Shown here piece after piece: positions 1 to 10,921 of a stretch of DNA of 64,000 nt. This DNA comes from Cephalotus follicularis (taxonomy: Eukaryota; Streptophyta; Magnoliopsida; Oxalidales; Cephalotaceae), in the NCBI GenBank assembly GCA_001972305.1, contig BDDD01001959.1, forward strand, positions 224,842 through 288,841, written 5' to 3'. A program made the position numbers and the translations under genes. Positions within the stretch are counted from its first letter, which is position 1, and each line of letters opens with the position of its first letter. The notes under the pieces were generated by a model, which worked only from the letters and a program-made list of their open reading frames with translations, made no database searches and was not told the origin of the DNA.

Positions 1-350
1 ATTATGAGGCTTAATGAATTATTGATGAACCACTGTTAGAATAACAATTCTAGTTGGATAATCTAGTTAAACCTACTAATTAAGTGACTGGACCTTCATA
101 AATGCATGATATATATTGATTCTGTTGGAATTGAAGGATTGGTTGGTGAAAAGCTTGGAAACTCGAAGAGAGAAAGATCAATCACAATTGATCTTGGGAT
201 AGCAATTGAGGTAGGGGTAATGACATATTTTCAAAGATATGAGTATGCATGTCATGTATGTTTATTTTCTGCTTGGTTGCATGCACTGATTGAATTGTAT
301 TAGACATTGGAATATACAAACCTACTACTGCCTGCATTTCTGGGCAGAAG

Positions 351-462
351 CAGTCGACTGTTCTTCATCATTGTCGACTACTCAACTATCCAGTCGACTG
401 TTAAGACAAAACAGTCGACTACTCAATTAAAACAGCCGACTGTTCTTGAGAACAGCCGACTG
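351..462. repeat. Palindromic box array, CAGTCGACTG type (6 boxes)
   Basis: Box starts are at 351, 371, 391, 412, 433 and 453, giving intervals of 20, 20, 21, 21 and 20 bp. Boxes are CAGTCGACTG or one- to two-base variants (TTGTCGACTA, CAGCCGACTG). Spacers of about 10 bp are not conserved. The matching array in the other A LTR (10849-10921) has only four boxes. Confidence 0.9.
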
Positions 463-827
463 TCCTGGGCTAAAGTTCTGATATATGTCCTGTTCAGACC
501 TTAATTTGAATTGCTATTGTCTTGCCACTGTTTCTGTATATGCTACTGTTAATTAGTATATACTAATGATTGTTATAAACCCTATTGTTCCATATTTCCA
601 AAGATTGAACAAACTATGTGCTATATGCACAATTTATGATATCAACTCTCATTTTCAAATGAAGGATTTTTGCTAAAAAGAACTACTGATTTTCCTCCTA
701 TGAGGGGTACCTACTGTTTTGTTTCCAAATTGGGAACTACTACTGTATTGATATCATTTTCCTCTTATGAGATGTACGATCACTGAATTGTTATATGTTT
801 CTAAAGAAAACACTTTGATATTGCATA

Positions 828-828
828 T

Positions 829-865
<37 letters not shown>
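828..865. repeat. Compound (TA)n(TG)n microsatellite
   Basis: An uninterrupted TA run passes directly into a TG run inside the LTR A fragment. The other A LTR has only a short 'atattataaatatat' at the matching place, so the expansion is specific to this copy. Confidence 0.9.
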
Positions 866-1872
866 AATATTATTATTGAACTGAAATGATTGAATTGATT
901 GTCTTTGTTATTGCCGATTAGTCGAGTGATGGCAGATGTCACTGGCTAACGGAGGTGGACTTATGTGCCAGGAGTTGGCTAGAGTACACACCCAAACTGT
1001 CTGCATTGCAGATCTTATTTGTTAAACTACCCGCTAACGCTGGTCGTGAATGTTACCTGATCTATCATCTTCAGAGTGTAGGGTGATAGATAGGTGGTGC
1101 GCAGTTTGTGCTAGGAGTTAGCGACATGTGACACCCAAACCACAGTATGAATTGATTGTACCCTTGTGCGGTATTCTTGCATTTGTATTGTCTATGGCCA
1201 CTTAGCATGATTGCTCATATATTGGAATACTTAAATGTTATTTTAATATAAATTGTCATACATGTTGCATGTGTAACGCCGCCAACTCCTGGCCCCACGT
1301 TACACTCCCACTTCGGTCCCTTCTCCAGGCAACCAAGCAAGACAACAGTACAGTGCATTGAGTTACCCAGCCAACTCCGGGCTCCTAGGTCAACCCTGCC
1401 ACTAGACGGCGCTGGCAGTCTCCGCCATGCGACTAGTGGCTCAAGTACAACCACATAAGATTCACAAGGCAAATAGTGAATAGTTACAGTAAACAATACA
1501 GTAATGATCGTTAGATCAACAACATGAAGTTTATTTCAAATTATTTTTGAAAGTCATAAACATTTGAAATATGTATATTCAGTAGTGGAAAATACTTTTA
1601 AACAGTTCAGTAGGTGGAAATTGCTTCCCCAGTTGTTCAAAAATATGTTATTATCAAATATCTATTTTGTACTCAAAATAGTCATTTTCAGTTTCACATA
1701 TGCATTTCTAAATTAACATAGTAATCTAGAAATCATAAACAGTTTATAATCAGTCAATAAACAGGCAGTAAACAGTACATATGCAATGCATACATATGTC
1801 CTAATGCATCCACATAAGAGTTGGGATCATCGTATATCGTTTTAAGCAAGAGAGGCCCAATCAGCAGCTTGG

Positions 1873-2059
1873 CAGTCGGCTGGATTCTTCACCAGTCGGC
1901 TGTTCTGGGTAATCAGTACATAAGTAGTCAGCTGGTTCCTTCTACCCGTCGACTTGTTCATTAGGAAGTTGGCTGTTATCCTTCAATAGTCGACTGTTTC
2001 GATTGAGCAGTCGGCTGTCTTCCTTTGACAGTCGACGGTTCTGGGAAACCAGTTACGTG
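1873..2059. repeat. Palindromic box array in LTR B (distal array)
   Basis: Boxes start at 1873, 1893, 1925, 1946, 1966, 1987, 2008 and 2029, with a degenerate one at 2050. Intervals are 20, 32, 21, 20, 21, 21, 21 and 21 bp. Sequence is CAGTCGGCTG or CAGTCGACTG-like. It lies about 1.1 kb from the LTR start, downstream of the TATA-like site at 2618-2628 on the minus strand, so it is probably transcribed. Confidence 0.9.
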
Positions 2060-2617
2060 CAATCCAATATATATCACTTAAACTGGTCATGACAAGCATC
2101 CATATATATTCTTAAGACATAATATCATTAATCAGTCCTCAAAAGGTTCATAGAACGCAACAGTAAACATGCATTTCATCCAGCAATTTAATACCAAGAT
2201 GAAACTCAACATGCATGTACATGAACTCAAATGATTCTCAACAGTAAGCATGGCATGCGAAAAACCAGTAGTAACCATGGCATATCAACTGAACATCATA
2301 GCTCATACAAGCAGACAACCAATCGCAGAACATTCAGTAAACTTGAGCTCAAAATACAAACATAAATTCCCTTACCTTTGATTCCAAGTTAGGAATCTGT
2401 AAGTCCACCTCTTTGTGTTCAAACAGTGACGTTTTGAGCTCCCCAGACGCTTCAACTCTGACCCAGTAGCTCCAACCTGTCACGTCCAAACTCCTCTTGG
2501 TTCAACAACTTGAGAATATCTCTCTCTTTCTCTCACGATTCCTCACTGTTTTTCTTTGTGATTTATCACTGGTTTCTTTCCTTGCACGCACTGGGCGAGA
2601 GAGGCGAAGAGGAGAGT

Positions 2618-2628
2618 GTTTTATACAG
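2618..2628 (-). promoter_or_regulatory. TATA-like element of LTR B
   Basis: On the minus strand this reads CTGTATAAAAC, followed by a purine/pyrimidine-biased leader. It lies about 235 bp downstream (minus strand) of the proximal box array at 2863-3012. LTR B' has the matching CATAAAACACC at 43824-43834. The promoter role is inferred from motif and position only. Confidence 0.5.
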
Positions 2629-2862
2629 GTGGTTCTCTCTCTCTTTTCTCCAACCCGTTTCCCATGGTACTAAATGTCATATCCTCTCATATCTGCATGC
2701 ACACACACACAAGACTGATTCTCCCTATCCCATGACCTGCATGGTGCCCAGGTGTTCACTCTTCCCTCTGCATTGACCGCATGACGCACAAATGGCACAC
2801 CCTTCCTCTTTGTCAGTCGTTGCATGTGATTTCGTCACATGGAAATAAAACAGAGCATAATC

Positions 2863-3012
2863 CAGTCGGTTGTTCTTCCCCAACAGTCGGTTGTCCTCTT
2901 GGCAGTGGTTGCCAGGTGGCTCGACAGCCCTCCAGTCGGCTGGTTCGTCCCACCAGTCGACTGTGCCATTAAACGGTCCACCATTCGGCTGGTCTATTAC
3001 ACCAGTCGACTG
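2863..3012. repeat. Palindromic box array in LTR B (promoter-proximal array)
   Basis: Clear boxes start at 2863, 2884, 2933, 2954, 2982 and 3003, with degenerate ones near 2903 and 2974. Typical interval is 21 bp; one interval is 28. All are CAGTCGGCTG/CAGTCGACTG type. The array lies 156-305 bp inside the LTR start on the minus strand, in the U3 region. Confidence 0.85.
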
Positions 3013-3168
3013 TCCCCGTCAATATTTCAACAATCATACTTCTAAGTGTTTTGATTTGATTTCTGAATCAAAATATCAGCCGGGAAATTTATCTTTCTCA
3101 TTAATTTAATAACAAGATTACATTTGGAATTCAAATATTACAACGTGCGAAAATCCCGGGCGTTACAG

Positions 3169-3829
3169 GCAGAATCCTCCGATTTTCAATGGTTAGTTGG
3201 ATGCTACAATGGAAGAGCAGTGGTTAGAGACCAGGAGAAAATATTTGCTGCCTTGGAGTGTACTAATGAGCAGAAACTCAATTTTGCTATATACCACTTA
3301 TGGGGTGAAGCTACCTATTGGTGGGAGATGATTGAAGCAAAGTGGGAATCTCGTGGACTTGACAGGACTTGGGACAGATTTCAGTCTGAGTTCTTTGCAG
3401 CTTATGTTCCACAGATGGAACGTGCCTGGAGGGAGACTGAGCTAATGGAGTTGCGTCAAGGGGATATGACGGTAGCTCAGTACCAGACTAGATTTGTGGA
3501 GTTGGCAAGGCATACACCCTATCTAGTGGAGGGTGAATCAAGGAAGATCTGAAGGTTTCTAAAAGGCCTTCGACCTGACATCAGATCTAAACTGTTAATG
3601 CTGCAACTAACTTCTTTTGTAGATATTGCTGAAAGGGCAAGGATTCTGGAGGCTGATGCAAATGATAGGAGGATGGAACGGTCTCGTGCTAATCAATCGA
3701 GGCCTGCACAATCACAAGGGTAAGGAAGTAATAATCCTGCTAAATCGTCAAAGTCTGGTAACAGGGATCAAGGAGGTTCTCAACGCAATGACTCTCGATC
3801 AAGAACTCCTAATTGGAGAGAAGAATGTT
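3169..3829 (+). pseudogene. Gypsy gag, 5'-truncated and frameshifted (element A)
   Basis: The sequence opens with the gypsy gag block 'NPPIFNG' and, after a frameshift near 3240, gives a long gag core with 'FAALECTNEQKLNFAIYHL', 'GEATYWWE' and 'LRQGDMTVAQYQTRFVELA', typical of plant Ty3/gypsy capsid. An in-frame stop follows 'EGESRKI' near 3550 and another lies near 3721. The N-terminus is lost at the LTR B junction, and no CCHC knuckle or protease follows. The reading ends at 'NWREECL', where solo LTR C is inserted. Gag would form the virus-like particle. This copy cannot make a full protein. Confidence 0.85.
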
Positions 3830-6774
3830 TGTAATAACCCGTTTGTTCATATGCATATTTTCGGATTTTTGTTTGATTTTATGTTGGTGTGTTATATTAT
3901 TTTGTCCTATTTTATAATTTTTGGGCTTTTATGTCTTAGGCTAAATAATACCATCTTGGGCTTTTGATAAATTAATGGAATAAGGATTATGGGAAAAATA
4001 AAAATTAATTGTTTTGTATTTTAAATCAGTTTTTAAATTATTAATATGGCAAAAGTGTTTTAAATTGGAAATGAATTAATGTATTATGGCAAATTAGAGT
4101 ATTTTGGGAAATAAATCCCTTTTACTATTTTAAATCCTAATTTTTTCTACTTATTCTCTCCCTCACCCATATGTCCCTCTTCCTCTTCTATTCTCATCAC
4201 GTTTCTTTCTCTCTTTCTCCCTATCTCTACCGAATCTCTGCCCTATTTCTTTATCAAATAAGATGGTGATTGCTTCTTTCCATATCCAGCCGATTTTGCC
4301 TATTAAATTTTCTGTTATGTATGCCTATTGCCATTGTAATATGACATCATTGTTTTCTTGAGTCTGTTAGCCGAATTTACAAGGATTAGGAGCCTGTTTT
4401 GTTCTTCCTTGCTTCATTGAATCAAGTTTGATATCCTCTACTGTTAAGGATTAGCATTGAACTTTGGTTTTAATGATATCAAAATCGTTTGTATATAGGC
4501 TGCTAGTGTGTTTTGTTTTTAATCCCTGCCATGTATGTTTGGTTAATGTTTCTGAGATTGTTAGAAAGTCATGAAGTGTCTGGTAATGATAGAAAACAGG
4601 TTCTGAATATAATAATTGGTGTTTGACAAAAATTTGGTAATGGAATTAAGTATGCAATGAATTGAAATTGCCTCTCTTAAAAGCATGATCACTAATGGCA
4701 TAAATTTCTTGTTTCTTTATGCTTCAAATACAACGGATATATCACATAAGTCCTATCAATATAGCTATGATCATCTGGTATTGTAATATTGGAAGTTTGA
4801 CAGAAAAATTGCATTGAAACTGCTGTGTTTTGCTGTTCTGTCGAGCAGAACAGTCGGCTGTTTCGCCTTGTGTAGTCGTCTGTCTTAAGAAACAGTCGGC
4901 TGGTTGCCTTGCACAGTCGACTGGACCCCTGTCACAGTCAACTGGATTCAACCCAGTTTGAGTAGTCGGCTGCCTATGCAATACAGTCGACTGCCACCAT
5001 TGAACAGTCGACTGGATTTTGATACGGTCGGCTGGTTCTGTCCAGTAAATTTTCTGGTTTCAAGTTTTGTTATCCGTTTGGATTTGTAATAATTTGGAGT
5101 ATGTTTTTGACACTGCTAAATTACTGTTTGATGTTTGGAAGTGCTTTTTGAATCCTTATATGAATGATATTGTATCTTTTAGATTTTTGTGCTTCGAGGG
5201 ACTTTTAAAATTGTCGATCGATTCGTCTATCTTTGTTGTGATCACTTAAGGTACGGATGTTTCGTTCCTTGATACCCTCCTATCGGTTTTACTGTAGTAA
5301 ATAAAAGATAATTTTAGTTTTTCAATAATGTACGGATTTTCTGCTCTTTGGCTATCCGATTTTATTGGAACTATCCCGTTTCACTTTTTATGATTAAAGT
5401 ACGTTCCTCGATACCCTCCTACTGTTTTTATAGTAAAAAGATAGTTTTACTTTATGGATAACGTACCGATTCTTTGTTCTTGGTCTCTTCCTACGGTTTT
5501 AACGAAATGAATTCAAATGTGATTCCTTATGTTTTATGAACTTGGCTATGTTTTATGATTCGATACGATTTTGAAAATAAAAGTCAGTTGACATTTTGCG
5601 AATTTAATGTTCTTAACTTTACGCTATGACATGTTAATAAATATGATACGATCATCTCTTTACAGTGGAAAATAAATGAGTTGATGCTATGTAATGATAT
5701 TGCTATGTCCAGAAAATGTTTAGAAAATGTGTTTACGTTTTTAAATTGTTTTTAGAAATAAAGCAATGTTTTTGAAAAAAAGGATATACATAGAGATATT
5801 TCCTACCTATGGAGGTACCATAGGCATGTCGTAGGCCTGGCACAGGGACATGACACTTCCGTAGCGGTGTGATTTGACTATGGTGTCTCTCTATGTTATG
5901 AATAAGTCCCATGAGGTGGACTTATGTATCCGATATGTGTGATAGAGGCGTATGGGTCGACTCTAGTTATATGTTATGTTAAGGATATGGATTCTGGGGA
6001 TTGATTGTGTAGTGCCGTACACGTCCTTCCGTTTGGCATGTGGGCCTTGCAAACCCCTTGCAATTACGCATATGTGTATGCGCTTTGGATCTCTGAGATG
6101 AGATTATGGAATCGGATAAGTCTCGGTTTGTTTTTCTTTTTTAATATGTTTTGGGATTTTGGACTTGGATTATGTTTTGAAATTGAATAACGCTTTGAAA
6201 ATTGGATATTCGTTTTTGAATTGATTGTATGACTACTTACCTTCGCTTTTGAAAATAATGTTAAATTATTTTATGCATAAGGTATATGATTTTTAAATAT
6301 TCAGGTATTTTCTATCTTTTAAATTATCGTTTTATGTTTTATGATTCTATATCCGTACTGAGGTTTGCTCAGCCGCATTTTTTTTCATGCGGCAGGTATT
6401 CTGGGACAGCATTCGGGAATTGTGTGATGAGCGAGATGTCACCTATGATAAGGACCACTTAGGAGATGGAACCGTTTATGCTTAGTTATTTTATGGTCAT
6501 GTTAGAACCCCTGTTTGAACAATATTATGCCTTTCAGTTTATGACTTTGGATTATGTTTCAGTTTTGGTTTATGTTTAAGTTTTCAGTTTATGAATAAAG
6601 TTTTCAGATTACGTCTTAGATTATAAATGTTATGTTATGACCATCACGTAAATTGAATAAAAGATGAGTTAACATTTTGATAAAAAGAATAAAATTGAGC
6701 CATGTTACATGATAGGTTATGTTTTGTTTCGGACTATGAATCGGTAAGGACTCCCGCCGTTCGGGGGTGTTACA
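3830..6774 (+). mobile_element. Solo LTR, gypsy family C, with TSD ATGTT
   Basis: It starts TGTAATAACCCG and ends GGGGGTGTTACA, and is flanked by ATGTT at 3825-3829 and 6775-6779. No internal region or second LTR is present, so it is a solo LTR of 2945 bp. It shares the 'ggtaccataggcatg' and 'gcctggcac' blocks near 5813-5840 with LTR C' (23060-23095) and element C'' (about 52545-52585, opposite strand). It separates the gag and pol remnants of element A. Confidence 0.92.
4851..5034. repeat. Palindromic box array in solo LTR C (9 boxes)
   Basis: Starts are at 4851, 4873, 4893, 4914, 4935, 4963, 4984, 5005 and 5025, giving intervals 22, 20, 21, 21, 28, 21, 21 and 20. Boxes are CAGTCGACTG/CAGTCGGCTG with variants CAGTCAACTG and TAGTCGTCTG. 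The single 28-bp interval recurs as 29 bp in the LTR of element C''. Confidence 0.92.
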
Positions 6775-9774
6775 ATGTTTCTGCTCCAATCATTTCGTAT
6801 ACTCGAGCACAGAAGTATCTCAAGCAAGGATGCGAAGGCTATTTGGCGTATGTGATTGACCATATGAAAGGTACGCCTAGTATTGAGCAAGTTCCTATTG
6901 TATGTGATTTTCCTGACGTATTTCTGGATGATCTTACTTCATTGCTGCCGGAGAGAGATGTAAAGTTCAGTATTGAACTAGTGCCTGGGACTACATCTAT
7001 ATCCAAAGCTCCGTACCGAATGGCTCCTACTGAATTGAAGGAGTTGAAGACTCAATTGCAGGATTATCTTGATAAGGGCTTCATCAGACTGAGTGTGTCA
7101 CCATGGGGAGCACCGGTCCTGTTTGTGAAAAAGAAGGATGGATCGATGCGGCTATGCATCGATTACATGCTGCTGAATCAGGTAACTGTGAAGAACAACT
7201 ATCGTCTGCCACATATTGAGGAGTTGTTTGACCAATTTTAAGGCTTAACTGTATTCTCCAAACTTGACATGAGGACAGGTTATCATCAGTTGAGGATCCG
7301 GGAAGGTGATGTGGAGAAGACTGCATTTCAAACCAGATATGGGCACTACGAATTTTTTATACTGTCGTTTGGTTTGGCGAATGCTCCTGCAGCCTTTATG
7401 TGTTTGATGAACAGAGTATTCTAGCCCTATCTTGACCAGTTTTTCATTATATTCTTAGACGACGTCCTGATTTATTCGAGGAGTATTGAGGAGCACATGC
7501 AGCATTTAAGGATTGTGTTGTAGACATTGCGGAAGGAACAGTTATTCACCAAATTCAACAAGTGTGAGTTTTGGCTGGATCATGTGACTTTCCTAGGTCA
7601 CATTGTGTCGAGCGAAGGATTGTCGGTGGATCCTTTGAAGATTGAGAGTATTGTTGATTGGACCCAACCAAGGGGCGTTACTGAGGTTCGTACCTTCTTT
7701 GGATTGGCTGGCTATTATAGAAGGTTCATCAAAGGGTTTTCGAAGCTTGCTACACCATTGACACGGTTGACTAATAAGAAGTCAAGTTTTGTGTGGGATG
7801 ATTCATGTGAAACAAGTTTCCAGGAGTTGAAGAGTCGGTTGATTTCGGCTCCAGTGTTGACATTACCTAAAGGTAATGAGGGTTTTACTGTTTACACTGA
7901 TGCTTATGGGAAGGGCTTGGGATGCGTCCTTATGCAACATGGTAGAGTGATTGCATACGCATCGAGGAAGTTGAAGCCATACGAAGAAAATTATCCTGTA
8001 CACGATCTTGAGTTGGCAGCCATAGTGTTCGCTTTTCAGAAATGGAGACACTATCTCTATGGTGCTCAATTTGAGATCTTCACGGACCACAAGAGTCTGA
8101 AATATCTATTTTCCCAGAAGGAGCTAAACATGAGACAGAGAAGGTGGGTGGAGTTCTTTAACGATTATAGCTGTAACATTCAATACCACCCAGGTAAGGA
8201 GAATGTAGTGGCGGATGTGCTGAGTCGCAAGGCGATGATTGCTGGTGCAATGGTTTCACAGTGGAAACTATTGGAGGAATTTTAGAGATGGAATCCGTTC
8301 ATGGTTTCCTAAGGAGTTATTGTGGCGAATCTTAGAGCACATCCGGAACTTCGAGATCGTATTCTGACTTCTCAGTTTAGTGACACCGAGTTATAGAGTA
8401 TTCGTGAGAATCTAGACACTGATTCTGAATTCTTCATTCACACTGATGGTAAATTGAGGTTCCGAGGAAGGTTATGTGTTCCGGATGATGAGAGCATCAG
8501 AGGTCAGCTATTGCAGCAAGCTCATAAGTCAAATTACAGTGTTCATCCGGGAAGTTCTAAGATGTGGCATGACCTAAAAAGGAACTACTTGTGGAGTGGT
8601 ATGAAAAGAGAGATTGCCGAATATGTAGCCAGATGTTTGACCTGTCAGAGAGTGAAGGCTGAACATCAAAAACCTGCGGGACTGCTACAATTGTTACCAG
8701 TGGTTCAGTGGAAATGGGAGCATGTGACCATGGACTTCGTATCGGTATTACCGAGGTTACGAAATCAGCATGAAGCAGTGTGGGTTGTAGTGGACAGACT
8801 CACCAAGTCTGCGCACTTTCTTCCGATGAACATGACCTATTCCATCGAGAAGTTGGCTCGATTATATATCCGGGAGATAGTGAGGTTGCATGGAGTGGCG
8901 GTCAGTATTGTTTGTGACCGTGAGGCGAGATTCACTTCAAGGTTCTGGAAGAGGTTCCAAGTAGCGATGGGAATAAGCTTGAACTTCAGCACTGCGTTTC
9001 ACCCACAGACTGTCGGACAGTCCGAGCGTACCATTCAGACTCTTGAAGATATGCTTTGGGCTTGTATGATTGATTTCGCTGGGAGTTAGGGAACATCATC
9101 TATCACTGATTGAGTTCTCTTACAACAACAGCTATCATGCCAGCATTGGGATGGCTCCTTATGAAGCCTTGTATGGGAGGAAGTGCAGATCTCCTATTTT
9201 CTGAGATGAAGTGGGTGAGAAACAAGTGATGGGACCAGACATGGTGAAAGAGACTACAGATAAAGTGGAAGTGATCAAGAAGAGGTTACTAGCTGCACAA
9301 AGACGGCAAAAGAGTTACGCCGACATAAAGAGGAGGAAGTTAGAATTCAAGAAGGGAGATCATGTTTTTCTGAAGATCTTGCCTTTGAAAGGGTTACACC
9401 GTTTTGGCCTCAAGGGGAAGTTGGCTCCAAGGTACATTGGACCTTATGAGATACTAGAGAGAGTGGGGGAAGTGGCATATCAGATTGCACTACCGCCCAA
9501 CTTGTCAAATGTGCATAACGTATTTTATGTTTCCATGCTATGGAAATACGTACCCGACCCATCTCACATTTTGAGCTATGACCTTTGATTCGTCAGTGAT
9601 AACTTATCTTATGAAGAGAGCCCGACGTGGATTGTTGATCGGATGGAGAAGGTACTGAGGAATAAGACTATTCCTATGGTAAAGGTATTGTGGCGGTTTC
9701 TCGGGGTCAAAGAAGCAACCTGGGAACATGAAGCTGAGATGATTGAAACCTTTCCTTCCTTGCTTGACCAGTAA
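6775..9774 (+). pseudogene. Gypsy pol: RT, RNase H, integrase, chromodomain (element A)
   Basis: Domains are in the gypsy order. The RT palm starts near 6900 ('[14 protein letters not shown]' about 7100) and keeps the catalytic 'FLDDVLIYS' near 7450-7480. RNase H has '[14 protein letters not shown]' near 7890 and '[13 protein letters not shown]' near 8070. Integrase has the HHCC zinc domain (about 8520-8650), the D,D,E core ('MDFVSVLP', 'CDREARFTS') and '[19 protein letters not shown]' near 9125. A C-terminal chromodomain ('VLRNKTIPMVKVLWR') ends at a stop at 9772-9774. Stops interrupt it at about 7239, 7422, 7521, 8283, 8393, 9087 and 9201. The protease is missing. The chromodomain places it among chromoviruses. 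Confidence 0.92.
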
Positions 9775-9801
9775 AGCTAAATATGAGGACGAATTTTTCT
9801 T

Positions 9802-9814
9802 AAGGAGGGGGGAA
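9802..9814 (+). other. Polypurine tract of element A
   Basis: AAGGAGGGGGGAA lies directly against the LTR start TGTAATAACCGC. It is the expected plus-strand primer site and fixes the LTR boundary. Confidence 0.9.
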
Positions 9815-10016
9815 TGTAATAACCGCAATTTTCAATTAATGTATATTGTGCCATTGATGAATAAAATATACATTACATTGAGATTTTGTTCCATTTGTCA
9901 TGTGTATGGTTACTTTAAATTGTTGAAGGTTGAATTGGATGTATAAGTTAAGGGTTAAATTGAATTAAGTTGCAAGTTGGAGGAGTAAAGAGTAAAGGAT
10001 CAAGAAATTGGCATTA

Positions 10017-10146
10017 CAGTCGACGGGTCTGCCATAAGTGGACAGTTGACTGCCGGTTAAAGACAGTCGACGGGTAGAGCTAAGAAAGGTATCTGTACAT
10101 GGCGTATGAGACAGACCAGTGGCACCAAAGCCTTGGCAGTTGACGA
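10017..10146. repeat. Palindromic boxes in LTR A (promoter-proximal array)
   Basis: Boxes start at 10017, 10043, 10064 and 10137 (CAGTCGACGG, CAGTTGACTG, CAGTCGACGG, CAGTTGACGA). This is the same LTR offset (about 200-330 bp) as the proximal arrays of LTRs B and B'. Confidence 0.8.
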
Positions 10147-10848
10147 CAAGTGTCCTAAACGTGTCATGCAGGGCTGATGTGTGTCACTAGTTATGATAAC
10201 ATGAAGGGTGGTGTCTTGCATGTTCTCTATTCCACCTGCAACATGCAACCTGCAAAAATTCAGAGTAGACAAACCTGTGAAAAGTAAAGAGGAAGGAAAC
10301 ATGCATAAGGGAGACATAAAGGAAAATGTTGGGGATTGAAGTTAATGGAATCTGACGAATTCCTGAGCATTTAAACCTCCTATATCAGCTATTGAGAGCT
10401 TGAACTGAGTACTAGAAACACTGAGAAGAGAGATATTGTGCTGGAGGAATTGTTGGAGCTTGCATGTTGAAGTTGGAGGGTTCAAAGTGTGGTTGAAGCT
10501 TGATTTTTCGTGGTAAGCTTCCCATTATGGATTATTGTTGATGTATAGTTAAACAGTAGTATATAGCCATTGATTTCATTCTATATACCTACTGTCAACA
10601 TGCCTCTATAGCTTAATTTCTGGATTATTGGTGTTGAGTTGAAGTAGGAACATAAAGAAAGGAATCAATCCAATTTGATTCTGGGATAGCGATTGAGGTA
10701 GCGGTTTTGGCATGTTTTTGAAAATATAATATGTATAGCATGTCTGGATATTTCTATATGATTGCATGCTGTTAATTGGGTTGAATTGGACATTGAGCAT
10801 GCATACCCTGTTTCTGTTCATTTCTGCCTACTGATTTTCTGGCCACAA

Positions 10849-10921
10849 CAGTCGACTGTTAAAGACAAACAGTCACCTACTCAATGTATCCAGTCGGCTA
10901 TTCTAAGGGAATAGTCGACTG
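10849..10921. repeat. Palindromic box array in LTR A (distal array, 4 boxes)
   Basis: Starts at 10849, 10870, 10891 and 10912, every interval exactly 21 bp. Boxes are CAGTCGACTG, CAGTCACCTA, CAGTCGGCTA and TAGTCGACTG. Spacers match the last four units of the array at 351-462. Confidence 0.9.

Larger units (their letters stand above)
1..1271 (+). mobile_element. LTR fragment, gypsy family A (likely 5' LTR of element A)
   Basis: This stretch aligns along its length, in the same orientation, with about 10520-11850 inside the 3' LTR at 9815-12238. Shared blocks include the 'gggatagc.attgaggtag' segment, a box array, and the 'gttagcgacatgtgacaccc' block. Similarity by eye is about 75-85 percent, low for two LTRs of one element unless it is old. 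The window opens roughly 700 bp into the LTR. Homology stops near 1271, where an inverted LTR of family B begins. It may be element A's own 5' LTR or an older relative. Confidence 0.6.
1272..3168 (-). mobile_element. Truncated LTR, gypsy family B, inverted
   Basis: Read on the minus strand this begins TGTAACGCCCGGG at 3168 and aligns with solo LTR B' (43245-45811) up to about 45100 in that copy; the last ~0.7 kb of the LTR is missing. Homology is clear on both sides of its two box arrays, for example around 1300-1450 and 1650-1850. Its right end abuts gypsy gag sequence at 3169. Its left end abuts an LTR A fragment in opposite orientation. No TSD can be tested because the left end is lost. 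A and B share blocks, such as 'gtgaggacaaaggctaacc' in A and B', so they are related families. Confidence 0.75.

Noticed and set aside
351-5034. Box arrays as a CRISPR array
   Set aside because: Boxes are 10-12 bp, degenerate and palindromic, spacers are about 10 bp, no cas genes are present, and the context is plant retrotransposon LTRs.
4742-5089. Open frames across box arrays giving repeated peptides such as PVDC or SRL
   Set aside because: Different arrays read the box in different frames, on both strands, with stops. Repetition comes from the DNA box and not from protein selection.
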